Assembly: GCA_902802945.1 (NCBI GenBank) | Contig: CADCOC010000031.1 | Span: forward strand, 1 to 34,942 | Reading direction: 5' to 3' | DNA from: an uncultured bacterium | GTDB lineage: Bacteria > Verrucomicrobiota > Kiritimatiellia > RFP12 > UBA1067 | DNA: 34,942 bases | In this document: one piece after another, positions 6,745 through 13,798 of the stretch | How positions within the stretch are numbered: position 1 is the stretch's first letter | How the letters are laid out: each line of letters begins with the position of its first letter | Translations under genes and position numbers: made by a program | Notes under the pieces: model-generated | What the model was told of the DNA's origin: nothing | Seen by the model: the letters and a program-made list of their open reading frames with translations, nothing else | The model's database searches: none

Positions 6745-8430
6745 ATGAGCTGTAATGGCGATTGCAAGTTGAATCTGAGAAGCAAGTGGGAGTTCGGCGA
6801 GGCGAGCGAGTGCCGGCGCGGACTCCTCTGCGGCATGGGCATTTCGCCCGAGGAGCAGGCGCGTCCGCTGATCGGCGTCGTCAACTCCTGGAACGAGTAC
6901 AACCCGGGGCACATCCACCTCAAGGGGCTCGCCGAGCGCGTGAAGCAGGGCATCCGCGACGCGGGCGGCTATCCCGTGGAGGTGATGACGACCGGCATCT
7001 GCGACGGCATGGTGCTGAAGGACCCGAAGTACATCGAGATCCCGTCGCGCAACTCCATCGCCGACCAGGTGGAGATCACGGTGGACGGCAACTTCTTCGA
7101 CGGCATGGTGATGCTCTCCACGTGCGACTCCATCGTGCCCGGACACCTCATGGCGGCGGCGCGCCTCGACATCCCGACCGTGATCGTCACCGGCGGCTAC
7201 ATGCCGCTCGGCACGTTCCGCGGCAAGGAGGTGCTGCACATCCACGCGCAGGACAAGGTCGGCACGATGCAGGACGGCAAGATCGACCCCGACGAATACA
7301 ACGGCCTCATCGAGCATTCGTGGGGCACGTGCGGCGGCTGCACGTCGATGACGACCGCCAACTCCATGTGCATGGTCGCCGAGGCGCTTGGCATGTCGCT
7401 CCCGTACAACTCCACTGTGAGCGCCGTCTCGAGCGAGCTCGCGCTCATCGCCTACCGCGCCGGCGAGCGCGTGATGGACCTTCTCCGCAAGGGCATCACG
7501 GCGCGCAAGATCATCACGCCCGCCGCGATCCGCAACGCGATCAAGATGGACATGGCTGTCGCCGCGTCCTCGAACCTCATCCTCCACATCCCCGCGATCG
7601 CGCACGAGGCCGGTTACGACGAGCCGTGGTGGAAGTACTTCGACGAGGCGTCGAACGACATCCCGCTCCTCTCGCACCTCGCGCCGTCGGGTCCGTACAA
7701 CCTGCACGACCTCGACCTCGCGGGCGGCCTCCCCGCCGTGATGAGGGAACTCCTCCCCAAGATCGACGGCGACGCGCTCACCGTCACCGGCAAGACGATG
7801 GCGGAGAACGTGAAGGACGCGAAGGTGTACAACCGCGACTGCATCCATACGTTGGAAGACCCCGTCATGAAGAAACCCGGCATCGGCGTCCTCTACGGCT
7901 CGCTCGCGCCGGAAGGCGCGATCATCAAGATCGCCGCCGTCCCTGAGAAGCTCATGGGCACGTTCAGCGGACCCGCCCGCGTGTTCGATTCGCTCGACGA
8001 CGGACTCGCCGCGCTGCGCGCCGGCAAGATCAAGCCCGGCGACGCGTGCGTTCTCCGCTTCCTTGGCCTCAAGGCCCGCTTCGGCACCACGGCCTTTATG
8101 TTCCAGGAAGAACTGAAGGGACGCCCCGAACTGTACGATTCCTGCGCCGTCATCACCGACGGACGCTTCTCCGGCGGAACCTCCGGTCTTTCGGTCGGCT
8201 ACGTCTCGCCGGAAGCCGCGCTGTGCGGTCCGCTGGGTCTCGTCAAGGAGGGCGACACGATTGAGATCGACCTTCCCGGACGCCGCATCGACCTCAAGAT
8301 CGACGACGCCGAGATGGCGAAGCGCAAGGCCGCGTTCGACTGGAAGTTCGATGAGTCGAAGTACCCGCGGTATCTCAACCTGTTCGTGAAGAACGTCGGC
8401 TCAATGGCCCACGGCGGAATCTGGGAGTAA
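6745..8430 (+). CDS. IlvD/Edd-family Fe-S dehydratase (sugar-acid or dihydroxy-acid)
   Basis: The 561-residue protein has the full set of dihydroxy-acid / sugar-acid dehydratase motifs: NSWNEYNPGHIHLKGL (48-61), TGICDGM with Cys86, STCDSIVPGH with Cys127, GTCGGCTS with Cys196 and Cys199, and TDGRFSGGTSG near the end. These enzymes remove water from a 2,3-dihydroxy acid, using an Fe-S cluster, to give a 2-keto-3-deoxy acid. The version with PGHIHL and GICDG is a known branch in which the first cluster cysteine lies in GICDG. AAGGA precedes the ATG by about 10 bases and the gap to the SDR gene is 14 bases. IlvD for branched-chain amino acids is the alternative, but the neighbouring aldolase and SDR favour sugar-acid catabolism. 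Confidence 0.85.
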   Translation: MSCNGDCKLNLRSKWEFGEASECRRGLLCGMGISPEEQARPLIGVVNSWNEYNPGHIHLKGLAERVKQGIRDAGGYPVEVMTTGICDGMVLKDPKYIEIPSRNSIADQVEITVDGNFFDGMVMLSTCDSIVPGHLMAAARLDIPTVIVTGGYMPLGTFRGKEVLHIHAQDKVGTMQDGKIDPDEYNGLIEHSWGTCGGCTSMTTANSMCMVAEALGMSLPYNSTVSAVSSELALIAYRAGERVMDLLRKGITARKIITPAAIRNAIKMDMAVAASSNLILHIPAIAHEAGYDEPWWKYFDEASNDIPLLSHLAPSGPYNLHDLDLAGGLPAVMRELLPKIDGDALTVTGKTMAENVKDAKVYNRDCIHTLEDPVMKKPGIGVLYGSLAPEGAIIKIAAVPEKLMGTFSGPARVFDSLDDGLAALRAGKIKPGDACVLRFLGLKARFGTTAFMFQEELKGRPELYDSCAVITDGRFSGGTSGLSVGYVSPEAALCGPLGLVKEGDTIEIDLPGRRIDLKIDDAEMAKRKAAFDWKFDESKYPRYLNLFVKNVGSMAHGGIWE

Positions 8431-8436
8431 GGGAAT

Positions 8437-8539
8437 TGTTCACAAATCGCAATTGTCATAATTGTTCACAAATGGCAAATAGCAATTATTTTTATTTGTG
8501 GCATTGATGGCAATTGTGAACAATTGAGATTTGTGAACA
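8437..8539. repeat. Cluster of inverted TTGTTCACAA repeats before the flavoprotein gene
   Basis: This AT-rich stretch in a GC-rich region carries four copies of a TTGTTCACAA-like unit, two on each strand. The outer pair (8437-8455 and 8521-8539) forms a 19-base inverted repeat with one mismatch. The inner pair (8461-8470 and 8515-8524) is a perfect 10-base inverted repeat. It could be an operator, an mRNA hairpin or a mobile repeat; the sequence does not decide. Confidence 0.75.
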
Positions 8540-8556
8540 TTAAGGAAGATCAAGGC

Positions 8557-9705
8557 GTGACTTACGATGTGCTAGTTATCGGTGGAGGGTTGGCCGGGTG
8601 GCGGGCGGCGGAGGCGGCGGTGAAACGCGGCGCCTCCGTTGCGCTCGTCGCAAACGGCGTCGGCAACTCGCCCGACATCCACGCGCTGAACGTGCCGGTG
8701 CGGGCCGACGATTCCGTCGAGCGGTTCATCGACGATACGCTCACGAGCGGGAAGGGCGCGTGCGATCCGAAGCTGGTCGAGGTGCTGTGCCGCGAATCGG
8801 TGAAGCTCGCGGACGAGTTTCCGTTCGACCGCAACGCCGACGGATCGTACAAGCTCCTCCAGCCGCTCGGATGCAGCGTGCCGCGCTGCGTCTCCATCGA
8901 CCACAAGATCGGCGCGTGGATCCTCGCCAAGATCAAGCGCGACCTCTCCGACAAGGTCGAAGTCATCCACGGCCGCGCCACCCAACTCTTCCACAACTAT
9001 TCACTATTCACTATCCACTATTCACTTGGCGATGACGACGGAACGTGCTCAGCACGTTCCGTCGTCATCGCCACAGGTGGGTGGTGCGGCAAATACGCCT
9101 TTAGCGACAACCCGCCTGAACTGCGCGGGGACGGAATCGACCTGGCCGTGAATCTCGGCGCGGCCACGCGCGACATGAATCTCGTTCAGTACGAGCCGAC
9201 CGTCGCGTTGGCACCGGCGAAGCTGCGCTGCATTCCCGTCATCACGACGATGCTCTACGAAGGCGCGACATTCCGCAACCGCCTTGGCGACGAGTTCCTC
9301 GCCGATAAGCACGCCAACAAGGATGAAATCTCCCGTGCCATCCTCGCAGAAATCAAGGCTGGCCGCGGCGTAGACGGCGGCGTGTGGTTTGATGCCACGG
9401 GCGTTCCGCGAGAGATTCTTGAAACCACCTACATCGATACCGTGCGTCGCTATGCGTCGGCGGGCGTGGACATCACGCGCGAGCCGATGCTCGTCGCACC
9501 GGCGCCGCACACGTCACTTGGCGGCCTCGTGATCGACGCGCGCTGCCGCGTGCTGCGCGCGGACGGCTCGCCGATTCCCGGACTCTTCGCCGCCGGCGAG
9601 GTGACGGGCGGCGTCCATGGCGCGAACCGCATCGGCGGCAACGCCGGGACGGAAGTCCTGGTCTTTGGCCGAATCGCAGGCGAATCCGCAGCAGAAACTG
9701 AATGA
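8557..9705 (+). CDS. Short FAD-dependent flavoprotein (succinate/aspartate oxidase-like)
   Basis: The product is 382 residues from a GTG at 8557, chosen because AAGGAAG precedes it by 8 bases and the FAD motif then starts at the usual place (YDVLVIGGGLAGW, glycines 9-11 and 14). A TTG at 8524 would add 11 residues taken from the repeat cluster and is unlikely. The C-terminal motif GLFAAGEVTGGVHGANRIGG matches fumarate reductase, succinate dehydrogenase and L-aspartate oxidase flavoproteins. It lacks the C-terminal helical domain of those enzymes, so the exact reaction is unknown. Residues after HGRATQLFHN come from a heptamer array (NYSLFTIHYSL) and the left arm of a 23-base hairpin, inserted just before the conserved strand VVIATGG. 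It may be an oxidoreductase in the sugar-acid pathway, which is inference from position. Confidence 0.75.
   Translation: MTYDVLVIGGGLAGWRAAEAAVKRGASVALVANGVGNSPDIHALNVPVRADDSVERFIDDTLTSGKGACDPKLVEVLCRESVKLADEFPFDRNADGSYKLLQPLGCSVPRCVSIDHKIGAWILAKIKRDLSDKVEVIHGRATQLFHNYSLFTIHYSLGDDDGTCSARSVVIATGGWCGKYAFSDNPPELRGDGIDLAVNLGAATRDMNLVQYEPTVALAPAKLRCIPVITTMLYEGATFRNRLGDEFLADKHANKDEISRAILAEIKAGRGVDGGVWFDATGVPREILETTYIDTVRRYASAGVDITREPMLVAPAPHTSLGGLVIDARCRVLRADGSPIPGLFAAGEVTGGVHGANRIGGNAGTEVLVFGRIAGESAAETE
8997..9024 (+). repeat. In-frame heptamer array (CTATTCA)x4 in the flavoprotein gene
   Basis: Four tandem heptamers: CTATTCA twice, CTATCCA, CTATTCA. Read on this strand the unit has no stop in any phase and encodes the period N/H-Y-S-L-F-T-I. 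The same unit, in reverse orientation, occurs downstream of the tRNA at 22364-22405. Confidence 0.9.
9027..9073. repeat. Perfect 23-base inverted repeat with a 1-base loop, inside CDS
   Basis: Bases 9027-9049 are the exact reverse complement of 9051-9073, with a single C at 9050 between them. The right arm encodes the native ARSVVIA strand before ATGG; the left arm encodes LGDDDGTC and abuts the heptamer array. Such a hairpin could stall transcription or translation. Confidence 0.95.
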
Positions 9706-9746
9706 TTCTAAAAACATCATGGGCCGTCTGCGCGATGGCATACCGC

Positions 9747-9775
9747 TTCCATAAGCCGTGCGGTTATGGTATAAT
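9747..9775 (+). promoter_or_regulatory. Promoter for metallophosphoesterase gene, predicted leaderless
   Basis: TATAAT at 9770-9775 ends six bases before the ATG at 9782, so a start seven bases downstream of the -10 box falls on the A of the ATG. A weak -35 (TTCCAT, 9747-9752) lies 17 bases upstream. There is no Shine-Dalgarno sequence. Confidence 0.6.
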
Positions 9776-9781
9776 CCCCGC

Positions 9782-11212
9782 ATGAAAAAGAGGCTTTTGG
9801 AGAAAGAGTTCCTTGTAACACGCGCGGGATTCCTGAAGGGCCTTGCCGCCGCATTTGGCGCAAGGCTCTTTGCCGCGCCGCCGGGATGGACGCCGCCAGG
9901 AAAGGCGAACCTGGTATTCGGCGTGGTGAGCGATACGCACCTGCGCACCACGGCCGACGGAAAGTACAGCAAGAAGTACTGGTCGGACAAGTGGCTCGTC
10001 GCCGCGTTCCGGTGCTTCCGCGACAACAACGTGGACGCCGTCATGCACCTCGGCGACATGGCGCACACGGGACAGATCGCCGAGATGGAGTTCCACGCCG
10101 CCGCGTGGCGCAAGGTGTTCCCGAAGGACCTCGCACCGGACGGACACAAAGTGGAGCGCCTGTTTGTGGCCGGCAACCACGACCTCGACGGAACCACCTA
10201 CGGCATCGGCGAGCTCGTGAAGAAACTCTACCCCGATCCGGAGGAGTTCAAGAAGCACGTCCTCCGCACCGACATCGCCGGCAACTGGCAGCGCATCTGG
10301 GGCGAACCCTACGCTGAGGCGTGGCACAAGGTGGTGAAGGGATATCACTTCTTCGGACGCCACTACACGGGATGTGGCGCCAAAGCATGTGAGGCGAAAA
10401 CCCTTGCGCTCGTGAAGGAGATTGACGCGAAGTGCGGCCTTGCCAAGGACAAGAAGCCGTTCTTCCATTTCTCGCATATCCGGACGCACGCCGCCTTCAA
10501 CAAGGCGATGGCCCCATATCGCAACGCCGTGGGGTTCTTCGGACACTGGCACGCCAGCGCATCCAACTGGAGCATCATACACATGTTTAGTTCATCCCCT
10601 ACGATTCAGTGTCCGTCATGCGCGCCGATGGGATCGAACAGCCTGACGCCCAACACGTGCAAATGGGCAAAGGCACCGTTTGTGGAATGTACGCAGGATG
10701 ACCTCGGTCGCAGCCGGCAGGGCTACATTGTGCGCGTCTATGACGACATGGTCGTGTTCGAGCGTCACGAGTTCGGGAAGGGCGGCAAGATCGGCGCGGA
10801 CTGGATCATGCCGCTCGGCAAATACGATCCGCATCCATTCGCCCGAACGGAGCTCCTGAAGGTGATTGACAAGCCGCAGTTCCAAGAGGGTGCGGAACTC
10901 AAGGTGGAGAGCGGCGCGACGCAGACGGTGAAACTGTCGATTCCGCCGGCGGACGGCAATCCTAAGTGTCGCGTGTTCGCGTACGATGTCGCAGTGTCGG
11001 CGGAGAAGTCATCGAAGCCGTCCAAGCCCGTGAAGTGCGTTTTCGCCACTGGCTGCAACGTGAACGCGGCGCACGCGCCCCACGGCGGCGTCACGACGGT
11101 TGAGTTCAATAAGGACGAATTGCCATCCGGTGCAACGTTGACGTTTACCGTCACGCCGCGTTCCTGTCTCGGCACCTCCGGCATGCCTTTGACCGTGGAA
11201 ATTGTGGTATAA
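9782..11212 (+). CDS. Exported calcineurin-like metallophosphoesterase
   Basis: The 476-residue product begins MKKRLLEKEF and has a weak export signal (TRAGFLKGLAAAFGARLFA), similar to a Tat signal but with a single arginine. The metallophosphoesterase metal-binding motifs follow in order: Asp51/His53 in SDTH, GD at 91-92, GNHD at 131-134, His232 in FSHIRTH and GHWH at 254-257. The enzyme should hydrolyse a phosphomonoester or phosphodiester using two metal ions, outside the cytoplasm if exported. The last 110 residues look like a beta-sandwich accessory domain. A GTG at 9758 is in frame but lies upstream of the -10 box, so I reject it. Substrate is unknown. The following gene is also a phosphatase-type protein. 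Confidence 0.85.
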   Translation: MKKRLLEKEFLVTRAGFLKGLAAAFGARLFAAPPGWTPPGKANLVFGVVSDTHLRTTADGKYSKKYWSDKWLVAAFRCFRDNNVDAVMHLGDMAHTGQIAEMEFHAAAWRKVFPKDLAPDGHKVERLFVAGNHDLDGTTYGIGELVKKLYPDPEEFKKHVLRTDIAGNWQRIWGEPYAEAWHKVVKGYHFFGRHYTGCGAKACEAKTLALVKEIDAKCGLAKDKKPFFHFSHIRTHAAFNKAMAPYRNAVGFFGHWHASASNWSIIHMFSSSPTIQCPSCAPMGSNSLTPNTCKWAKAPFVECTQDDLGRSRQGYIVRVYDDMVVFERHEFGKGGKIGADWIMPLGKYDPHPFARTELLKVIDKPQFQEGAELKVESGATQTVKLSIPPADGNPKCRVFAYDVAVSAEKSSKPSKPVKCVFATGCNVNAAHAPHGGVTTVEFNKDELPSGATLTFTVTPRSCLGTSGMPLTVEIVV

Positions 11213-11213
11213 T
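11208..11213 (+). promoter_or_regulatory. -10 box overlapping the end of the phosphoesterase gene
   Basis: TATAAT includes the TAA stop codon of the upstream gene. The ATG at 11241 follows after a leader containing AAGGAGAG. No convincing -35 is visible at normal spacing; TTGACC at 11189 is only 13 bases away. The box may be fortuitous. Confidence 0.35.
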
Positions 11214-11240
11214 TCCGTTCCTCACAAGGAGAGATAGAAA

Positions 11241-12242
11241 ATGTCGATAGAAAAAATGTTCAGAGTTTTCGTAGTCGTCGCAGTGTGCGCATTGTGCGGA
11301 TGCTGCACGAAGGACGCATTGTCGCTTTGGAACGACGGGGCCGCGTCGAAGGCGGCAATCGTAGACTACGTGAATGCCGTGACGGACGAATCATCGCCGG
11401 ACTTCATTCCGCCTGAGCGGCGCATCGCGGTGTTCGACCTTGACGGGACGCTTTTCTGCGAGACGAACCCGACGTATTTCGACTGGCAGCTCTTCGAGCG
11501 CCGAGTCCTTGACGATCCGTCCTATCAAGCACCTGAAAAGCTGAAGGCCGCAGCACGCACGTCTCGCGAGAAGGGGGTGTTCCCGCCGCTCGGCATCGAC
11601 CGCGAGCGCATGACCGCCGAGGCGTACAAGGGCGTGTCGATCGAAGAACTCAAAGCGATGGTCCGCAAGTTCATGGAGGAGCAGGAGCCCAATTACACCG
11701 GAATGAAGCGAGGTGGGATGTTCTACCTTCCGATGGTGCAGCTCGTCGAATACCTGATCGAGAAAGGCTTCGCCGTCTATGTGGTCAGCGGCTCTGAAAG
11801 GTTTGTCGTGCGCGCGCTGGTGTGCGACAGGCTGCCGGTCCCGCCGTGGCGAGTGATAGGGTCGGACTATACGATTGTCTCGAAGACGCAGAACGGCGAG
11901 GACGGGATTTCCTACGTGTTCGGGAAGGACGACGTGCCGATTCTGGGCGGGGTGCAGATCGTGAAGAACCTCCAGATGAACAAGGTGTCGGCGCTTATCC
12001 GCGAGATCGGCGTGAAGCCGGTCCTCTCGTTCGGGAACAGTCATACGGACGCCAGCATGGCGAACTACGTCATTGGCGGGAACAAGTACCGTTCGGCGGC
12101 GTTCATGGTGCTTTGCGACGACATGAAGCGGGAGAACGGTAATCCAAAAAAGGCCGCGGCGATGAAGCAGTCGTGCGAGAAGTCGGGATGGGTTCCGATT
12201 TCGATGCGCGATGACTGGAAGACGATTTATGGCGAGCAATAG
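11241..12242 (+). CDS. HAD-superfamily phosphatase, predicted lipoprotein
   Basis: The 333-residue protein has an N-terminal hydrophobic segment and a lipobox-like end, L-C-G-C, with Cys21 as the likely lipidated residue; the -2 Cys is unusual. HAD motif I is FDLDGTLF (nucleophile Asp66, acid/base Asp68), motif II is VVSGSE, and motif IV is SFGNSHTDASM. A substrate-covering insert lies between motifs I and II (residues 75-170). The layout resembles secreted phosphoserine/phosphorylcholine phosphatase-type HAD enzymes. It would act in the periplasm or at the outer membrane. Start chosen by the AAGGAGAG 9-16 bases upstream. Together with the metallophosphoesterase before it, it may serve in scavenging of phosphate esters, which is inference. 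Confidence 0.8.
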   Translation: MSIEKMFRVFVVVAVCALCGCCTKDALSLWNDGAASKAAIVDYVNAVTDESSPDFIPPERRIAVFDLDGTLFCETNPTYFDWQLFERRVLDDPSYQAPEKLKAAARTSREKGVFPPLGIDRERMTAEAYKGVSIEELKAMVRKFMEEQEPNYTGMKRGGMFYLPMVQLVEYLIEKGFAVYVVSGSERFVVRALVCDRLPVPPWRVIGSDYTIVSKTQNGEDGISYVFGKDDVPILGGVQIVKNLQMNKVSALIREIGVKPVLSFGNSHTDASMANYVIGGNKYRSAAFMVLCDDMKRENGNPKKAAAMKQSCEKSGWVPISMRDDWKTIYGEQ

Positions 12243-12245
12243 CGA

Positions 12246-12299
12246 GCAAGGCCGAGGCGGCCTTGCCACATCTTGCGGCTCGCCGGGACGGCTCGCCCC
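12246..12299. repeat. Palindromic intergenic repeat related to the 26-base element
   Basis: A perfect 9-base hairpin (GCAAGGCCG, loop AGG, CGGCCTTGC; 12246-12266) follows the lipoprotein stop codon. It is followed by two direct CGGCTCGCC units split by GGGA, ending in CGCCCCACC. The arm and loop sizes equal those of the elements at 2369 and 2532, and the end resembles the reverse complement of those elements (CGCCCTACC). It lacks a T-tract, so it is not a standard terminator. Confidence 0.65.
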
Positions 12300-12388
12300 A
12301 CCCGTGCTACAATGCCGAGGCGATTTTATAAAGCGATTTGTGACATACAGGTGACAAGAAAATCTCTGTTTAGTGCTTTAATAATGCC

Positions 12389-13786
12389 ATGACAAAATCT
12401 GGAACTAATTACGACGTGTCGCGCCGCGCGTTCATCGGCGGCACGGCGGCCTTTGCGGGCCTGCCGCTCCTCGGAGCGGCACCGCAAAATGGCGAGGCGG
12501 GTACGACGTGTCCGCCCAATGCCGCGTGGGAGACCGTGTTCGGCGACGCCACGCCCGCTGTGCTCGTGCGGCGTCTCTATCTCGACTTGGCGGGACGCAT
12601 CCCGACCGTCGAGGAGGCGAAGGCGTTCGTCCGCTCGCGGAACCGCAAGGGCCTCGTGGACAAGCTGCTCGCGTCGGATTCGTTTGCCGACTACTGGAGC
12701 ATGCGCTTCTGCGACATCCTGCGCGTGAAGAGCGAGTTCCCGATCAACCTCTGGCCGAATGCGGTGTACGTCTATCACCGGCGCATCCGCGAGTTCGTGA
12801 AGAAAGACGAGCCGTGGACCGCGTTCACGCGCGCGCTCCTCTCCGCGACCGGCAGCGACTTCCGCGACGCGGAGGCGAACTTCTTCCGCGCGTCGGCGCT
12901 CCGCACGCCGGAGGGCCTCGCCGAGGCGGCCACGGCCACGTTCCTCGGCGAGAACTACGCCGACCTGCCGGAGAAGACGCGCGCCGAGTACGCGAAGTAC
13001 TTCCGCCGCGTGCGCATCAAGAACACGCGCGAGTGGAAGGAGGAGATCGTCTACCTCGACCCGTCCCAGGACGGCCCCACGCCGGCGGCCTTCGCGGACT
13101 ACCTGCTCGGTCCGGCGCGCGATAAATTCGCGCGGGCGTTCGTGCAGCGCGTCGACTGGTGGATGCTCGGCCTCGAGAAGCCCGATCCCGCGCACGTGGC
13201 GATCTTCAGGAAGAACGGCTTCCGCCTCAAGCCGCTTGTGCGCGCGATCGCGATGTCCAGGGCCTACGGACGCGGTTCCATCACCGGCGGGTTCCCCTGC
13301 CGCCGCCTTGACGCGGAGGTGCTGGACGACATGATCTGCGACCTCACGAACACGAAACGCGACTACCAGTCCATCGCCCCGGAACCGTTCACGTTCCTGC
13401 CGAAGGACCGGCGGAGCATCCTGATCGAGGACGGCTCGATCTCCAATGCGTTCCTGCTCCTCTTCGGACGTCCCGCGCGCGACACGGGGCTTCTTTCGGA
13501 GCGGCACAACGAGATCACGGCGAAGCAGCGACTCTACCTGTTCAACTCCGGCAAGCTGTTCCGCATTCTCGGGCGCATCACGGACGACAAGGCATTCCGC
13601 TCTCGCCCGATGCGCGCGATCGTGCAGGACCTCTACTGGCGGTTCCTCTCGCGTCCCGCCCTGCCCGCCGAGGTGGACATGCTCGTTGCGCACCACAGCG
13701 GGTTGAAGGGCGGCGCGCGGTGGCGCTTCCCCCGGGACGTCGCCTGGTCGCTCATGAACACGCGCGAGTTCCTGTACCAGCACTGA
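12389..13786 (+). CDS. Tat-exported DUF1549/DUF1553-type protein
   Basis: The 465-residue protein starts with a twin-arginine signal (SRRAFIGG at 11-18, then a hydrophobic run to GAA near 30). LVRRLYLDLAGRIPTVEEA (about 60-78) is the DUF1549 signature. The end (RAIVQDLYWRFLSRPALPAEVDML, then WSLMNTREFLYQH) is the DUF1553 signature. These domains are usually found together in longer planctomycete and verrucomicrobial secreted proteins of unknown function, often with a cytochrome c domain, which is absent here. The gene opens a tight operon and is followed 12 bases later, and in the same frame, by a DUF1501 gene. A possible -10 (TTTAAT, 12377-12382) again places the start on the ATG. There is no Shine-Dalgarno sequence. 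Confidence 0.8.
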   Translation: MTKSGTNYDVSRRAFIGGTAAFAGLPLLGAAPQNGEAGTTCPPNAAWETVFGDATPAVLVRRLYLDLAGRIPTVEEAKAFVRSRNRKGLVDKLLASDSFADYWSMRFCDILRVKSEFPINLWPNAVYVYHRRIREFVKKDEPWTAFTRALLSATGSDFRDAEANFFRASALRTPEGLAEAATATFLGENYADLPEKTRAEYAKYFRRVRIKNTREWKEEIVYLDPSQDGPTPAAFADYLLGPARDKFARAFVQRVDWWMLGLEKPDPAHVAIFRKNGFRLKPLVRAIAMSRAYGRGSITGGFPCRRLDAEVLDDMICDLTNTKRDYQSIAPEPFTFLPKDRRSILIEDGSISNAFLLLFGRPARDTGLLSERHNEITAKQRLYLFNSGKLFRILGRITDDKAFRSRPMRAIVQDLYWRFLSRPALPAEVDMLVAHHSGLKGGARWRFPRDVAWSLMNTREFLYQH

Positions 13787-13798
13787 GGAGGCCTGAAG

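Noticed and set aside
6745..8430. Apparent loss of the first cluster cysteine in the dehydratase (NPGH instead of NPCH)
   Set aside because: The branch with PGHIHL is known to carry the cysteine in the later GICDG motif, which is present here.
12246..12266. Rho-independent terminator after the HAD lipoprotein gene
   Set aside because: The hairpin is strong but no T-tract follows; it fits better as one of the palindromic repeats.
13784..13786. TGA used as a sense codon by the organism
   Set aside because: TGA ends many other genes at the expected family length (for example 5218, 6730, 9705), so the code is standard.
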